This document shows positions 52,801 to 62,053 of a DNA stretch of 64,000 bases, in pieces; the first letter of the stretch is position 1; each line of letters opens with the position of its first letter. The notes beneath the pieces were generated by a model that was given only the letters and a program-made list of their open reading frames with translations, searched no databases and was not told where the DNA came from. The stretch is taken from NCBI RefSeq assembly GCF_000018045.1, contig NC_009792.1, positions 930,001-994,000 of the forward strand. Direction: 5' to 3'. The DNA is from Citrobacter koseri ATCC BAA-895 (lineage in GTDB: Bacteria; Pseudomonadota; Gammaproteobacteria; Enterobacterales; Enterobacteriaceae). Position numbers and translations under genes: made by a program.

Positions 52801-54516
52801 GTGCCGCATGAAACAACGCCAGGAAACTGGAGCTGGCTGAGAACGTTAGCACGACGCTTTGGGCCAGGCCATGTCGTAAATATCTGTTTTCTGGTTGTGA
52901 TGATTTGTTCAACATTGCTGACCTGGCGTGAAGTGGTCGTGCTGGAGTCGGCATACCGGGCCAGTCAACGTAACCATCTGGAAAACGTCGCTAATGTGCT
53001 GGACAGACAGCTGCAATTCAGCGTGGATAAACTCTTGTTTCTGCGCAACGGTATGTACGAAGCGCTGGTCACGCCGCTCGATTTTGCCGACCTGCACGAT
53101 GCGGTGGCGCAATTTGCGCAACTGCGCGGCAAAAGTTTCTGGCAACTGGAGCTAGACAGACGGCGAACGTTACCGCTTAACGGCGTCTCTGACGCGTTTG
53201 TTAACCGTACAACGCTTCTCTCGCGGGATAACGATGCGCTGGCAAACGAGTTAAGCGCCGCGTTGGAACTGGGGTATTTGTTACGGCTGGCGCATTCTTC
53301 TACCATGCTGGCGCAGCGGACAATGTATGTTTCGCGTTCAGGCTTTTATGTCTCAACTGAACCCACAACCAATGGCGGCGACATTATGTCCCGCTATTAC
53401 CAGTATGTGATCCAACCCTGGTTCAGCGGGCAATCCCAACGACAAAATTCAGCGCGCGGCGTGCGCTGGTTTAGCTCGCCGGTGCCGGGCGGTGAAGTGC
53501 AACAAAAAGTCACCGTGAGCCTGTCGCTGGATAACGAAAGACACTGGTATGGCGTGCTGGCAATGGATATTCCCGTGTCATCCATGAAGCGTTTCCTGGA
53601 GGATGCGGTCGAAAAAGATTCCGAAGGGGAGTACCAGCTCTACGACTATCAGCTCAGGCTACTGGCGACCTCAACGCCGGAAAAGCGTCAGGTTAATACC
53701 TTTGATGACCTTGAACTGGCGTTGCTCGCGAATGACATCGAACATGATACGCATGGCGGTATCCGTATGGGCAGCCGCTATATCAGTTGGGAAAGGCTGG
53801 ATCATTTCGATGGCGTGCTTTTGCGTGTTCATACCCTGAGAGAAGGCGTGCAGGGGGCTTTTGGCAGTATCAGTATTGCGCTTGGTCTCCTGTGGGCGCT
53901 TTTCACGATGATGTTGCTCATCTCATGGGTTGTTATCCGCAAGATGGTCAGCAATATGTTTGTGCTGCAAAGTTCCCTGCAATGGCAGGCCTGGCACGAT
54001 CCTTTGACGCGGCTGTATAACCGTGGCGCATTGTTTGAGAGGGCGCGCGTACTGATACAGCGCTGCCACGAGCAGCGACAGCCGTTTTCCGTTATTCAGA
54101 TCGATTTGGATCACTTTAAGAGCGTCAATGACCGTTTCGGCCATCAGGCGGGAGATCGGGTGCTCTCCCATGCCGCCGGGCTTATTAGCGGCACAATACG
54201 TTCGCATGACCTTGCCGGGCGCGTAGGCGGCGAAGAGTTCTGTATTGTCTTACCGGGGACGACGCTGGTGCAGGCAGCACAGATCGCAGAGCGGATACGC
54301 CAGCGCGTGAACGACAAAGAAATCCTGATCGCAAAAGGCACGACTCTGCGCATTAGTGCATCGCTGGGCGTAAGCGGGGCGCAGGAGAACGGAGACTACG
54401 ATTTTGAACAGTTGCAGTCGCTGGCGGATCGCCGGTTGTATCTGGCAAAACAGGCCGGGCGCAATCAGGTTTGTGTCCGTGACGACCATCCCGCGCCGTC
54501 GCCTGATACACGCTGA
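52801..54516 (+). CDS. dgcQ: Membrane diguanylate cyclase DgcQ (YedQ)
   Basis: 571 aa from a GTG start. Two membrane helices (about 27-43 and 360-380) enclose a CHASE7-type periplasmic sensor domain; a cytoplasmic GGDEF domain follows with the GGEEF active site and an upstream RSHD inhibitory-site motif. It makes c-di-GMP for cellulose control in relatives. In this genome it could also feed MrkH-dependent type 3 fimbriae, an inference from gene content. Confidence 0.95.
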   Translation: MPHETTPGNWSWLRTLARRFGPGHVVNICFLVVMICSTLLTWREVVVLESAYRASQRNHLENVANVLDRQLQFSVDKLLFLRNGMYEALVTPLDFADLHDAVAQFAQLRGKSFWQLELDRRRTLPLNGVSDAFVNRTTLLSRDNDALANELSAALELGYLLRLAHSSTMLAQRTMYVSRSGFYVSTEPTTNGGDIMSRYYQYVIQPWFSGQSQRQNSARGVRWFSSPVPGGEVQQKVTVSLSLDNERHWYGVLAMDIPVSSMKRFLEDAVEKDSEGEYQLYDYQLRLLATSTPEKRQVNTFDDLELALLANDIEHDTHGGIRMGSRYISWERLDHFDGVLLRVHTLREGVQGAFGSISIALGLLWALFTMMLLISWVVIRKMVSNMFVLQSSLQWQAWHDPLTRLYNRGALFERARVLIQRCHEQRQPFSVIQIDLDHFKSVNDRFGHQAGDRVLSHAAGLISGTIRSHDLAGRVGGEEFCIVLPGTTLVQAAQIAERIRQRVNDKEILIAKGTTLRISASLGVSGAQENGDYDFEQLQSLADRRLYLAKQAGRNQVCVRDDHPAPSPDTR

Positions 54517-54589
54517 ACCATTAGCTGTATTAATCATTTCTGCGAGAAATATTTGCTTGTCATACAAAAAAATTGCAGATAAGGTAAAA

Positions 54590-54677
54590 CGCACATCAGA
54601 TTTTCTGGTGTAACGAATTTTCAAGTGCTTCTTGCATAAGCAAGTTTGATCCCGGCTCTGCGAGCCGGGATTTTTTT
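54590..54677 (+). ncRNA. dsrA: Small regulatory RNA DsrA
   Basis: About 88 nt matching E. coli DsrA through all three parts: the 5' stem with the rpoS-pairing stretch (ACATCAGATTTTCTGGTGTA then ACGAATTTT), the middle stem (AAGTGCTTCTTGC...GCAAG) and the 3' terminator (ATCCCGGCTC with GAGCCGGGAT, then T7). A promoter lies just upstream: TTGTCA (54557-54562), 17 bp, TAAGGT (54580-54585). DsrA activates rpoS and represses hns translation with Hfq. The 5' end is placed by analogy. Confidence 0.92.
54649..54677 (+). terminator. Intrinsic terminator of dsrA
   Basis: A 10-bp perfect stem (54649-54658 with 54662-54671), a 3-base loop and seven T. It forms the 3' end of DsrA and lies 9 bp from the convergent yodD stop. 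Confidence 0.92.
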
Positions 54678-54686
54678 CACCCCAGA

Positions 54687-54914
54687 TCAGCGATTGATTT
54701 CCGTGACGCTAAAATCATGAATATCGAGTTCAAACGCATCCGCTAATTCATGCCATGTATGATAATCGCGGCCATCCACACTGACTTTCTCAGGATCATC
54801 AGCGCTGCGATGAATTTCGCTCTCGCTGATTTCATTGATCGCCGCGAGCAGGGCGTCAACATCAACGCTGACTTCGCGCTTGGCCGTTTCGCTGTACTCT
54901 TTCGCGGTTTTCAT
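54687..54914 (-). CDS. yodD: Small protein YodD
   Basis: 75 aa from the ATG at 54914 (GAGG site), equal to E. coli YodD (MKTAKEYS...DIHDFSVTEINR). A longer reading to 55073 is not supported. It is a small cytosolic stress-induced protein of unknown function in E. coli. No mpgP (yedP) gene lies between it and dsrA, unlike E. coli. Confidence 0.94.
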   Translation of the reverse strand: MKTAKEYSETAKREVSVDVDALLAAINEISESEIHRSADDPEKVSVDGRDYHTWHELADAFELDIHDFSVTEINR

Positions 54915-55044
54915 CTTCAGTACCTCATTTAACCGTGGCATCTGTAAGTATAGACCGTTGAGAAAACCAGCAATCACGCGCGGCAGACGCTGCCAGAAAA
55001 AGGAATTTGTTCTACACTGGCACAAAGCCACAGGAGGATAATTG

Positions 55045-55233
55045 ATGAAGGTGAATGATCGGGTAACAGTCAAAACAGACGGCGGCCCTCGTCGGCCAGG
55101 CGTGGTATTGGCGGTTGAAGAGTTTAGTGAAGGTACGATGTACCTGGTTTCGCTGGAAGACTACCCGCTCGGTATCTGGTTCTTCAATGAGTCAGGCCAT
55201 CAGGATGGGATCTTTGTGGAAAAAACAGAGTAA
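55045..55233 (+). CDS. dsrB: Small protein DsrB
   Basis: 62 aa from the ATG at 55045 with AGGAGG; nearly identical to E. coli DsrB (MKVNDRVTVKTDGGPRRPGV). Function unknown; it is under RpoS and H-NS in E. coli. It converges with rcsA. Confidence 0.95.
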   Translation: MKVNDRVTVKTDGGPRRPGVVLAVEEFSEGTMYLVSLEDYPLGIWFFNESGHQDGIFVEKTE

Positions 55234-55253
55234 TGTGATTTTCGTCGCTTTTA

Positions 55254-55284
55254 CCCTGACTGGTGGAATATCCACCAGTCAGGG
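55254..55284. terminator. Long perfect inverted repeat between dsrB and rcsA
   Basis: CCCTGACTGGTGGA (55254-55267) and TCCACCAGTCAGGG (55271-55284), 14 bp each with a 3-base loop. It starts 20 bp after dsrB and 4 bp after the rcsA stop, so it can terminate or protect both convergent mRNAs, although neither side has a long U-tract. Confidence 0.65.
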
Positions 55285-55288
55285 GGCC

Positions 55289-55912
55289 TCATCGCATGTT
55301 AACAAAAATTCCGTTTGTCACGTTATCCGTCAGCCGCACGACATGATAGATAACCTGTTTATTATGCGTTTTTATCTTCCGTTTAATATTCCCTTTGTGG
55401 GATGACACCGTCTTTGCCTTGATATTCATTTGATCTGAAATCTGTATTGTTCCCTGTCCATCCATCCACATTCGCAACATACTGGATTCAGTACGGCTTA
55501 AAGATAACGTAGGTAAATTTACTACTCCTACAATATCCGTCTCTTTTTTCAGAATATCGCCAAGAATATCATCCAGAGAATCGGGCTTAATTGATTTTGA
55601 ACTAATCAATAAGTTTTTTCTTACTAATAAGTATTCATCAAAATGCACATTAGCAATTGCCATAAAAACAATAAATAACGTGTTGGGATGCTGATTAATG
55701 ATCTGCTTTATTTGCTGACTGTTAGATGTTTCATGGATGAAACAGTCCTCATTAATAAACACCACAGAAGGCTGCTGTGAGTCACAAGCGATGGCGAGTT
55801 CGTCAACGGTCTCAATGTCGTTGATTTCCCTTTTTTTCACCCCTCTGCTTACCAGATACCCGGTCAAACCTAGCCGGGTGTAACTGCATAAATCCATAAT
55901 AATCGTTGACAT
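55289..55912 (-). CDS. rcsA: Capsule-synthesis activator RcsA
   Basis: 207 aa LuxR/FixJ-type regulator with a C-terminal helix-turn-helix (LSRTESSMLRMWMDGQGTIQ onward). RcsA pairs with RcsB to activate colanic acid genes and is degraded by Lon. DsrA also affects its level through H-NS. The gene follows the usual order dsrB-rcsA-fliR. The 280-bp region to fliR (55913-56192) is AT-rich; I see no gene in it. Confidence 0.96.
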   Translation of the reverse strand: MSTIIMDLCSYTRLGLTGYLVSRGVKKREINDIETVDELAIACDSQQPSVVFINEDCFIHETSNSQQIKQIINQHPNTLFIVFMAIANVHFDEYLLVRKNLLISSKSIKPDSLDDILGDILKKETDIVGVVNLPTLSLSRTESSMLRMWMDGQGTIQISDQMNIKAKTVSSHKGNIKRKIKTHNKQVIYHVVRLTDNVTNGIFVNMR

Positions 55913-56192
55913 GGCATACCCTCACTCAATGCGTAACGATAATTCCCCTTACCTGAATATCTCATCACAACCCAACGGAACAATAATAGTGACCTAAGAT
56001 GACGCTTTCGCTGTTTTCAGGCGAACTTACTATCCCGTAAAGTTACGTATAATTTGCCAGGAATCTTCTCAAAGTAAAGTAAATGTTATGTTATGTGAGT
56101 AAGGTAAAAACAAATAAAGCGCAGCAGATATATCCTGGTAGATGTTTTTAGATTTTAAATTTAGGAAAATCCTTAGTAAGACAGGATAAAAA

Positions 56193-56987
56193 TTATGGGT
56201 TATTGGTTGTCGGCATTTCGCTAACGATATCAGCAAGCAAATTGAAAATTTCACCGAATAAGTGTTCACAGAAAGGGGCAATTAATGGCATGAGCGCGGT
56301 TATTAACAAAATGCCGACGGATAAGGTTAGCGGGAAGCCAATAACAAATACGGATAACTGCGGAGCCATACGGTTTAATAGCCCGAGCGACAGGTTGAGT
56401 GTGAGCAGTAACGTAATGACCGGCAAGGCTAACATGAGTCCGTTGAGGAAGATCAGTCCGCCTGCCCGGGCAAGCGCCAGAAACGCATTGCTGTTGACCG
56501 GGTCGCCGCCGATAGGCAGCGTATGGAAGGTGTCTACCAGCAGCGAGATCAGCCACAGATGGCCGTTAAACGTAAGAAACAGCAGCATGGCGAGCATGTC
56601 GAGGATTCTGGCGAGTACCGGCATATTGAGGCGGCTGCCCGGGTCAACAAACGTGGCGAAAGAGAGACCCATTTGCAGACCGATGAATTCCCCCGCCGTA
56701 CGCACCGCAGCAAAGGCAAACTGCATGGTAAACCCTAGCGCAATGCCGATCATGATTTGCTGCATGGCGAGCCATAAGGCTTCGGTGGAAAAAACAGGCA
56801 CATTATTCGCCGGGAGTGAAGGGGCGATAATGAGAGTGATCATAAACCCCAGCCCCAGCTTTACCCGTTTGGGAACCGTGCGTTCACTGAGGATCGGCGC
56901 GGTAGAGATCAGCGCCAGTACACGTAACAGCGGCCAGAAGTAGAGGTTAAGCCAGTATAACCATTGATCGCTTGTGACCTGCAACAT
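56193..56987 (-). CDS. fliR: Flagellar export gate protein FliR
   Basis: 264 aa with about six membrane segments, the FliR/SctT family pattern (APILSERTVPKRVKLGLGFM, GLQMGLSFATFVDPGS). One copy sits at the base of the export gate with FliP and FliQ. Last gene of the fliL-R run, 6 bp after fliQ. Confidence 0.96.
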   Translation of the reverse strand: MLQVTSDQWLYWLNLYFWPLLRVLALISTAPILSERTVPKRVKLGLGFMITLIIAPSLPANNVPVFSTEALWLAMQQIMIGIALGFTMQFAFAAVRTAGEFIGLQMGLSFATFVDPGSRLNMPVLARILDMLAMLLFLTFNGHLWLISLLVDTFHTLPIGGDPVNSNAFLALARAGGLIFLNGLMLALPVITLLLTLNLSLGLLNRMAPQLSVFVIGFPLTLSVGILLITALMPLIAPFCEHLFGEIFNLLADIVSEMPTTNNP

Positions 56988-56993
56988 CGCGTC

Positions 56994-57263
56994 TTATCCG
57001 ATGATATACGGCAAGTTACTGAACAGCGTACGCACGTAATCCAGCAGCAGGTTAAGCATCCAGGGGCCCGCCACAATAATCGCCGTAAATACCGCCACAA
57101 TTTTCGGGATAAATGACAGCGTCATTTCGTTGATCTGGGTGGCGGCCTGTAAAATACTGATGATAAGGCCGGTAAACAGCGCAACCAGCAGCAGAGGCGC
57201 GGCAAGCGCAAGCGCGACCTTCATTGCCTCCGTGCCTATCATCATGACCGATTCGGGTGTCAT
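56994..57263 (-). CDS. fliQ: Flagellar export gate protein FliQ
   Basis: 89 aa with two membrane helices (MTPESVMMIGTEAMKVALAL start, IPKIVAVFTAIIVAGPWML). Full length. It forms four subunits of the export gate. Confidence 0.96.
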   Translation of the reverse strand: MTPESVMMIGTEAMKVALALAAPLLLVALFTGLIISILQAATQINEMTLSFIPKIVAVFTAIIVAGPWMLNLLLDYVRTLFSNLPYIIG

Positions 57264-57272
57264 TTCGCGCCT

Positions 57273-58010
57273 CTAACTGTAAAAACTTTGGGCAAGAGAG
57301 CCAACGAGCAACTGCCAGCCGTCGACCAGGACAAAAAGCATAAGCTTAAACGGCAGCGCAATGGTGGCCGGCGGCACCATCATCATCCCGAGCGCCATCA
57401 ACACGCTGGCGATAACCAGATCGATAATCAGGAAGGGGATGAAAATCGTAAAACCGATCTGAAAAGCGGTTTTTAACTCGCTGGTGACGTAGGCCGGGAG
57501 CAAAATTCGCATCGGCACGGCTTCCGGCCCCTGTAGCGGACCGCTGTTTGCCAGACGCGCGAACAGGCCCAGGTCAGCCTCACGGGTTTGCCGCAGCATA
57601 AACTCCCGCAGCGGCTGAGCGCCTTTTTCCAGCGCTTCCTGCATGGAAATCTTCTCTTCGCTGAAAGGCTGCCAGGCATCCACGTAAATTTTGTCGATAA
57701 CCGGCGACATAATAAAAAACGTCAAGAACAGCGCCAGTCCGAGAAGCACCTGGTTTGGCGGCGCAGAGGGCGTTCCCAGCGCGTTTCGCAGCAAGCCGAA
57801 GACGATAATGATGCGGGTAAAGCTGGTCATCATCAGCAAAATGGCGGGCAGGAACGTCAGTGACGTAATAAAGACCAGCGTCTGTACCGGCAGGGACCAG
57901 CTTTGCCCGCCGCCGGGTAGCGGTTGGCTGACCAGTCCGGGTAATTGTGCGAACGCGGCAGGGCTGATAAACCACAAAGCCATCAGCGTGAGGGATAACA
58001 AACGGCGCAT
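57273..58010 (-). CDS. fliP: Flagellar export gate protein FliP
   Basis: 245 aa with a cleaved signal peptide (to AAFA), four membrane helices and the FliP signatures LLMMTSFTRIIIVFGLLRN and FIPFLIIDLVIASVLM. Five copies form the core of the gate. It touches fliO at 58010. Confidence 0.97.
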   Translation of the reverse strand: MRRLLSLTLMALWFISPAAFAQLPGLVSQPLPGGGQSWSLPVQTLVFITSLTFLPAILLMMTSFTRIIIVFGLLRNALGTPSAPPNQVLLGLALFLTFFIMSPVIDKIYVDAWQPFSEEKISMQEALEKGAQPLREFMLRQTREADLGLFARLANSGPLQGPEAVPMRILLPAYVTSELKTAFQIGFTIFIPFLIIDLVIASVLMALGMMMVPPATIALPFKLMLFVLVDGWQLLVGSLAQSFYS

Positions 58011-58384
58011 CAGGATCTCCCGGAACGCTTCAACAAACTCTTCATCATGGCCTGGAAATCCGCAGGGGCGGCCGGTTTTTCTTCTGCAACGACAGGCGCA
58101 GGGGGGAGGGTATGCAACACATTGACTTGCGTGGCCGTGACGCCCAGTACCAGCCGAGCGTCTTCAACATCGACAATGACCACGCGCTCACGCGGGCCCA
58201 GCGAGGTGCTGGCTGACACTTTCAACCCTCGCGTACCGGCGCCTTTGGGCGCAAACCCCAGGCGTTTAATGACCCAGGCTGCGACCAGAATCAACACGAT
58301 GATCCCAAACAGCGCGCCGCTCACCTGAACTAACGGCGAGCCTGATACGGCAGAGGGCTGTGAAACGGTAGCCTGGGTTTTCAT
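58010..58384 (-). CDS. fliO: Flagellar assembly protein FliO
   Basis: 124 aa with one membrane helix (about 23-42; LFGIIVLILVAAWVIKRLGF) and a cytoplasmic SH3-like part (GPRERVVIVDVEDARLVLGV). It helps assemble the FliP ring. Confidence 0.95.
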   Translation of the reverse strand: MKTQATVSQPSAVSGSPLVQVSGALFGIIVLILVAAWVIKRLGFAPKGAGTRGLKVSASTSLGPRERVVIVDVEDARLVLGVTATQVNVLHTLPPAPVVAEEKPAAPADFQAMMKSLLKRSGRS

Positions 58385-58386
58385 GC

Positions 58387-58800
58387 TTAACGGCTCAGAC
58401 GACGCATACGTTCAGACGGCGTGATGATATCCGTGATGCGCACGCCGTATTTATCGGCGACCACCACGACTTCACCCTGGGCAATCAGGTAGCCGTTAAT
58501 CAGAATATCCAACGGCTCGCCTGCCAGTCCGTCCAGCGCGACCACCGACCCCTGCGTCAGTCGCAGCAGCTCTTTGATGGTCATGCGCGTACGACCCAGC
58601 TCCACGGTCAGCTTGACCGGAATATCCATGATTAAATCGATATCCTGTAGGTTTCCACTGACGTCGCCGCCGCCCAACTGCTGGAAGACTGCATCGGCTG
58701 CGCTTTTGCTGGTCGTTGTTTTTTGCTCGTTTAACGCGTCAGCCCACAGATCGTCCAATGCGCCGGTATTCTCATCGGACGGATTATTCATGTCACTCAT
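58387..58800 (-). CDS. fliN: Flagellar motor switch protein FliN
   Basis: 137 aa with the SpoA/CheC-like C-terminal domain (DIPVKLTVELGRTRMTIKEL). C-ring component. Overlaps fliM by 4 bp. Confidence 0.97.
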   Translation of the reverse strand: MSDMNNPSDENTGALDDLWADALNEQKTTTSKSAADAVFQQLGGGDVSGNLQDIDLIMDIPVKLTVELGRTRMTIKELLRLTQGSVVALDGLAGEPLDILINGYLIAQGEVVVVADKYGVRITDIITPSERMRRLSR

Positions 58801-59801
58801 TTGGGCTGTTCCTCATTCAGCGAATTCAAAATCGGGTTGATCAAATGCTCTACGCGCAACGCATACTGACCGTTCACGGTGCCATACTGGCTGGTCAGTA
58901 CAGGTACGCCGTCCACATGAGCAATAATGCGGTCGGGTTTTTCAATCGGCAGCACGTCGCCGGGTTTCAGCTTTAATATCTGGGAAAGGCGCAGCGGGAT
59001 GTCAGCAAAGTTCGCCACCAGTTCCAGCTCTGAATGCTGAACCTGACGCACCAGATTGTCGCGCCAGTTCTGATCTTCATGACGCGAGTTTTCCAGCGGC
59101 GGGTTCACCAACAGCTCCCGCAGCGGCTCAATCATGCTGAAAGGCAGGCAGATGTTGAACTCGCCTGTCAGGTTGCCAATTTCGACGTGGAACGGTGTGT
59201 TCACCACAATGTCGTTCGGAGAGGTGGTGATATTGGTGAATTTCACCTGCATCTCAGAGCGAACGTACTCCACTTCCAGCGGGTTGATCGCTTTCCACGC
59301 GTCGCTGTAGCTTTCAAGCGCCAGCTTCAGCATGCGGTTGATAACGCGCTGTTCGGTATGCGTAAACTCACGACCTTCCACTTTGGTCGGAAAACGCCCG
59401 TCGCCGCCAAACAGGTTATCCACGGCGATAAACACCAGACTCGGCGAGAACACCACCAGACCCGTACCGCGCAGCGGCTTCAGATGGATCAGGTTCAGGT
59501 TGGTCGGTACGGGTAAATTACGCGCAAATTCGTGATATGGCTGAATGCGGATCGCGCCCACGGTAATATCCGGGCTGCGACGCAGCAGGTTAAACAGCCC
59601 CATACGGAATTGACGCGCGAAACGTTCGTTAATGATCTCCAGCGCCTGTAGGCGCTCGCGCACCACGCGACGCTGTGTATTGGGATCATAAGGACGAATA
59701 TCATTGTCGCCCACGCCGCCAGGGGTGGGTTCGTCTTTGGCCTCGCTGTCGCCGTTGAGCAGCGCATCGATTTCAGCCTGAGAAAGAATACTATCGCCCA
59801 T
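58797..59801 (-). CDS. fliM: Flagellar motor switch protein FliM
   Basis: 334 aa from the ATG at 59801 (MGDSILSQAEIDALLNG, the CheY-P-binding N-terminus); a longer reading to 59867 is rejected. Middle CheC-like domain (GTGLVVFSPSLVFIAVDNLFGG) and C-terminal SpoA domain. It binds CheY-P and switches rotation. Confidence 0.97.
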   Translation of the reverse strand: MGDSILSQAEIDALLNGDSEAKDEPTPGGVGDNDIRPYDPNTQRRVVRERLQALEIINERFARQFRMGLFNLLRRSPDITVGAIRIQPYHEFARNLPVPTNLNLIHLKPLRGTGLVVFSPSLVFIAVDNLFGGDGRFPTKVEGREFTHTEQRVINRMLKLALESYSDAWKAINPLEVEYVRSEMQVKFTNITTSPNDIVVNTPFHVEIGNLTGEFNICLPFSMIEPLRELLVNPPLENSRHEDQNWRDNLVRQVQHSELELVANFADIPLRLSQILKLKPGDVLPIEKPDRIIAHVDGVPVLTSQYGTVNGQYALRVEHLINPILNSLNEEQPK

Positions 59802-59805
59802 GTCT

Positions 59806-60273
59806 TTACCGCAGAATGAAAGCTGTATAAAGAACGTCGGTGACTTCCTGTTTCGGTTGTCCAGCAACGAGCGGAGTAGAGAGCGTTTCTTTGATTGCCG
59901 CGATCAGCGTCTGCTTCCCGGCTTCCGTCGAAAGCGCAGTGGCATCCTGACGCGAAAACAGCAGCAACAGACGGCTGCGCACTTCTGGCAGATATTCGCT
60001 CAGACGCGCGCGCGTCACTTCGTCCTTCAGGCGCAGCGTAATCCCGATATACAGCACGCGATCGGCATCGCCCAGATTGACGGTAAACGTATCCAGCGCG
60101 AAAAATACGGGCGCTGGCGGCGGTGGCGGGGCCGCGGTAGCGCTGGCGGTCGGGTGCTCCTGCATCCGCCAGTAGCTATAGCCAGCGGTTGCGCAGGCGG
60201 CAAGAGTAATCAACACCAGCAAAGGGATCCAAATTGAGCGTTTGCTCTTTCTGTTAATCGCGGAGTCAGTCAT
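59806..60273 (-). CDS. fliL: Flagellar basal-body protein FliL
   Basis: 155 aa from the ATG at 60273 (MTDSAINRKSKRS), one membrane helix (about 15-35), a Pro/Ala-rich linker (ASATAAPPPPPAP) and a stomatin-like periplasmic domain. It supports stator function. First gene of the run to fliR; the 104 bp before it separate it from fliK. Confidence 0.95.
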   Translation of the reverse strand: MTDSAINRKSKRSIWIPLLVLITLAACATAGYSYWRMQEHPTASATAAPPPPPAPVFFALDTFTVNLGDADRVLYIGITLRLKDEVTRARLSEYLPEVRSRLLLLFSRQDATALSTEAGKQTLIAAIKETLSTPLVAGQPKQEVTDVLYTAFILR

Positions 60274-60377
60274 CAGATACGGGCTTCCTGTTTCGGTACA
60301 GCTTATTGGCTGATTATCCCGTGTCCTGTCCACGGCAAAGCGTGGAAAAGACGCGGATAATCATGCTACCTCTGGCG

Positions 60378-61592
60378 TTAGGCGAAGATATCCACCGCGC
60401 CATCGCCGCGAGCGGCAGCCTGGAGCGAGCCCGGCGTCGTCAGTGCGATGTCATCTTCGGCGGCAAAAGCCTCTTGTCCCTGTGTGCGGGAAGCGTGCTG
60501 CTGCTGGGATGACGACTGCTGCTGTCCGGCGAAACTTTCACTGCTGATACTGCTTTGTCCCAGCTGGATGCCGTTTTCCGCCAGTTGGGTACGCAGTACG
60601 GGTAACGCGGCTTCCAGCGCGGCGCGAACGTGGCTATGCGCTGACACCATTTGCAGTTGCGCCTGGTTATCATCCATTTTGAGGGAGATTTGAATCTGCC
60701 CCAGTTCCTCCGGGTGCAGACGCAGTTCCGCGCTCTGCTGCCCCTGGCGGGTAAACAGCGTCACATGCTGGCTTAATGACTGCTGCCACTCATGGCTGCC
60801 CAGCGGCGCGCTGAGCACCGGGGCGGCTGCGACAGGCGCGGGTTGCGTCTGCGTCGTCATACCGCCAGGCGTGGTCATGGCGCCAATGGTCGTGACCGGA
60901 GAAGGCGTGCTTTCCATGTCGGCTTTAGCGGTAGCGGCGGCGACCAGCGGCGTTACCAGCTGGTTGCTTGCTGAGTTTGCGGTGACGTCAGGCGCGGCAT
61001 CGACTTTCCCTTTTTTCAGCTCGCCAGTCGTCAGCCCGGCAACCGCATCTTGCGTAGCGGCGCGCGTATCGCCACGCAGCGATGCCGGGGCGGAGAGCGC
61101 GCCTTCAGCCGACGCGGTTCGCGTGGTTGGCGTCAGCGCTGGCTGGCCCGGTAACATGGCGAAGAGCGCGCTCAGATTCGCGAGGTCTTCATCGCTCAGC
61201 GCCGGTGCGTTGTCGTCCTGCCGGGCAGTCTTACTTAACGCGTTCAGGGCGTTGCTTTTCAGCGAAGGCGTCAGCGTGGATAGCAACTGCTGTGCCTCGG
61301 TCAGGTCTGCTGTGGCGTCATCCGTCAGCAGATCCTGGCGCGCCAGAAGATCGGCCAGCGCTGTCGTCTGCGGCGTATCGCCATTTTTTTGCAGCAATCC
61401 TTTTTGCAGTTTGCCGCCTGCCGCCTGGAGATCGGCAAGCGAAAGCGGGGCATCTTTACCCTGCGCGTCGCCTGCGCCCAAAGCACCGGCTAACAGCGCC
61501 AGAAAATCCTGGGCTGAATCGGCTGTTTTACCGGCCTGAAGGCCTGTCGTTACGTCTGTGTCGGTCGTGATCAGTTGGGGCAAGGTGATCAT
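60378..61592 (-). CDS. fliK: Flagellar hook-length control protein FliK
   Basis: 404 aa. The N-terminal export/ruler part is variable and Ala/Thr/Pro-rich; the C-terminal FliK domain (about 265-355; LRLHPEELGQIQISLKMDDN) triggers the FlhB specificity switch. The tail is Gln/Ser-rich. It differs from the Salmonella protein mainly in the ruler, as expected for a related genus. Confidence 0.96.
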   Translation of the reverse strand: MITLPQLITTDTDVTTGLQAGKTADSAQDFLALLAGALGAGDAQGKDAPLSLADLQAAGGKLQKGLLQKNGDTPQTTALADLLARQDLLTDDATADLTEAQQLLSTLTPSLKSNALNALSKTARQDDNAPALSDEDLANLSALFAMLPGQPALTPTTRTASAEGALSAPASLRGDTRAATQDAVAGLTTGELKKGKVDAAPDVTANSASNQLVTPLVAAATAKADMESTPSPVTTIGAMTTPGGMTTQTQPAPVAAAPVLSAPLGSHEWQQSLSQHVTLFTRQGQQSAELRLHPEELGQIQISLKMDDNQAQLQMVSAHSHVRAALEAALPVLRTQLAENGIQLGQSSISSESFAGQQQSSSQQQHASRTQGQEAFAAEDDIALTTPGSLQAAARGDGAVDIFA

Positions 61593-62032
61593 TCGGTTTT
61601 CCTCATTGCAGCACGCTGAGCAAATTCATCCATTTTTTTCTGATCCAGGCGGTTTTCAGCCAATAACGCTGCCGCACTTTGTCTGTCCTGTAAGGTCTGC
61701 CAGGCCTGAAGCCGTTGTTTCTTTTCACGCCAGCTGTTCAGCGCCACGTCCACTTTTTGTGTCCACTGCGTCAGCTGCTGGCGATGCTGCTCAATGGCCT
61801 TCTCCAGCGTCTGAATAAATTGCTGATAGTTAATCCAGCGGTTGCTGGCAATCCCCTGGCCCATATCGGCATTGAGATTGTTGCGATACTCATGCTGATA
61901 ATCGATCAGCATTTTCAGTTGTTCTTCCGCCTGCTGGAATCCGCGTCGCATTTCCCCTAATAAGAGAGCGGCATCATCCACTTCTTTCTCGGCCAGATCT
62001 TTTAATGTTGCCAGCGCACCATGTTGTGCCAT
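61589..62032 (-). CDS. fliJ: Flagellar export chaperone FliJ
   Basis: 147 aa, almost wholly coiled coil (MAQHGALATLKDLAEKEVDD start). It links FliI-FliH to FlhA and escorts export chaperones. Overlaps fliK by 4 bp. Confidence 0.96.
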   Translation of the reverse strand: MAQHGALATLKDLAEKEVDDAALLLGEMRRGFQQAEEQLKMLIDYQHEYRNNLNADMGQGIASNRWINYQQFIQTLEKAIEQHRQQLTQWTQKVDVALNSWREKKQRLQAWQTLQDRQSAAALLAENRLDQKKMDEFAQRAAMRKTE

Positions 62033-62053
62033 GACCTATGCCCTCCTGCTTCA

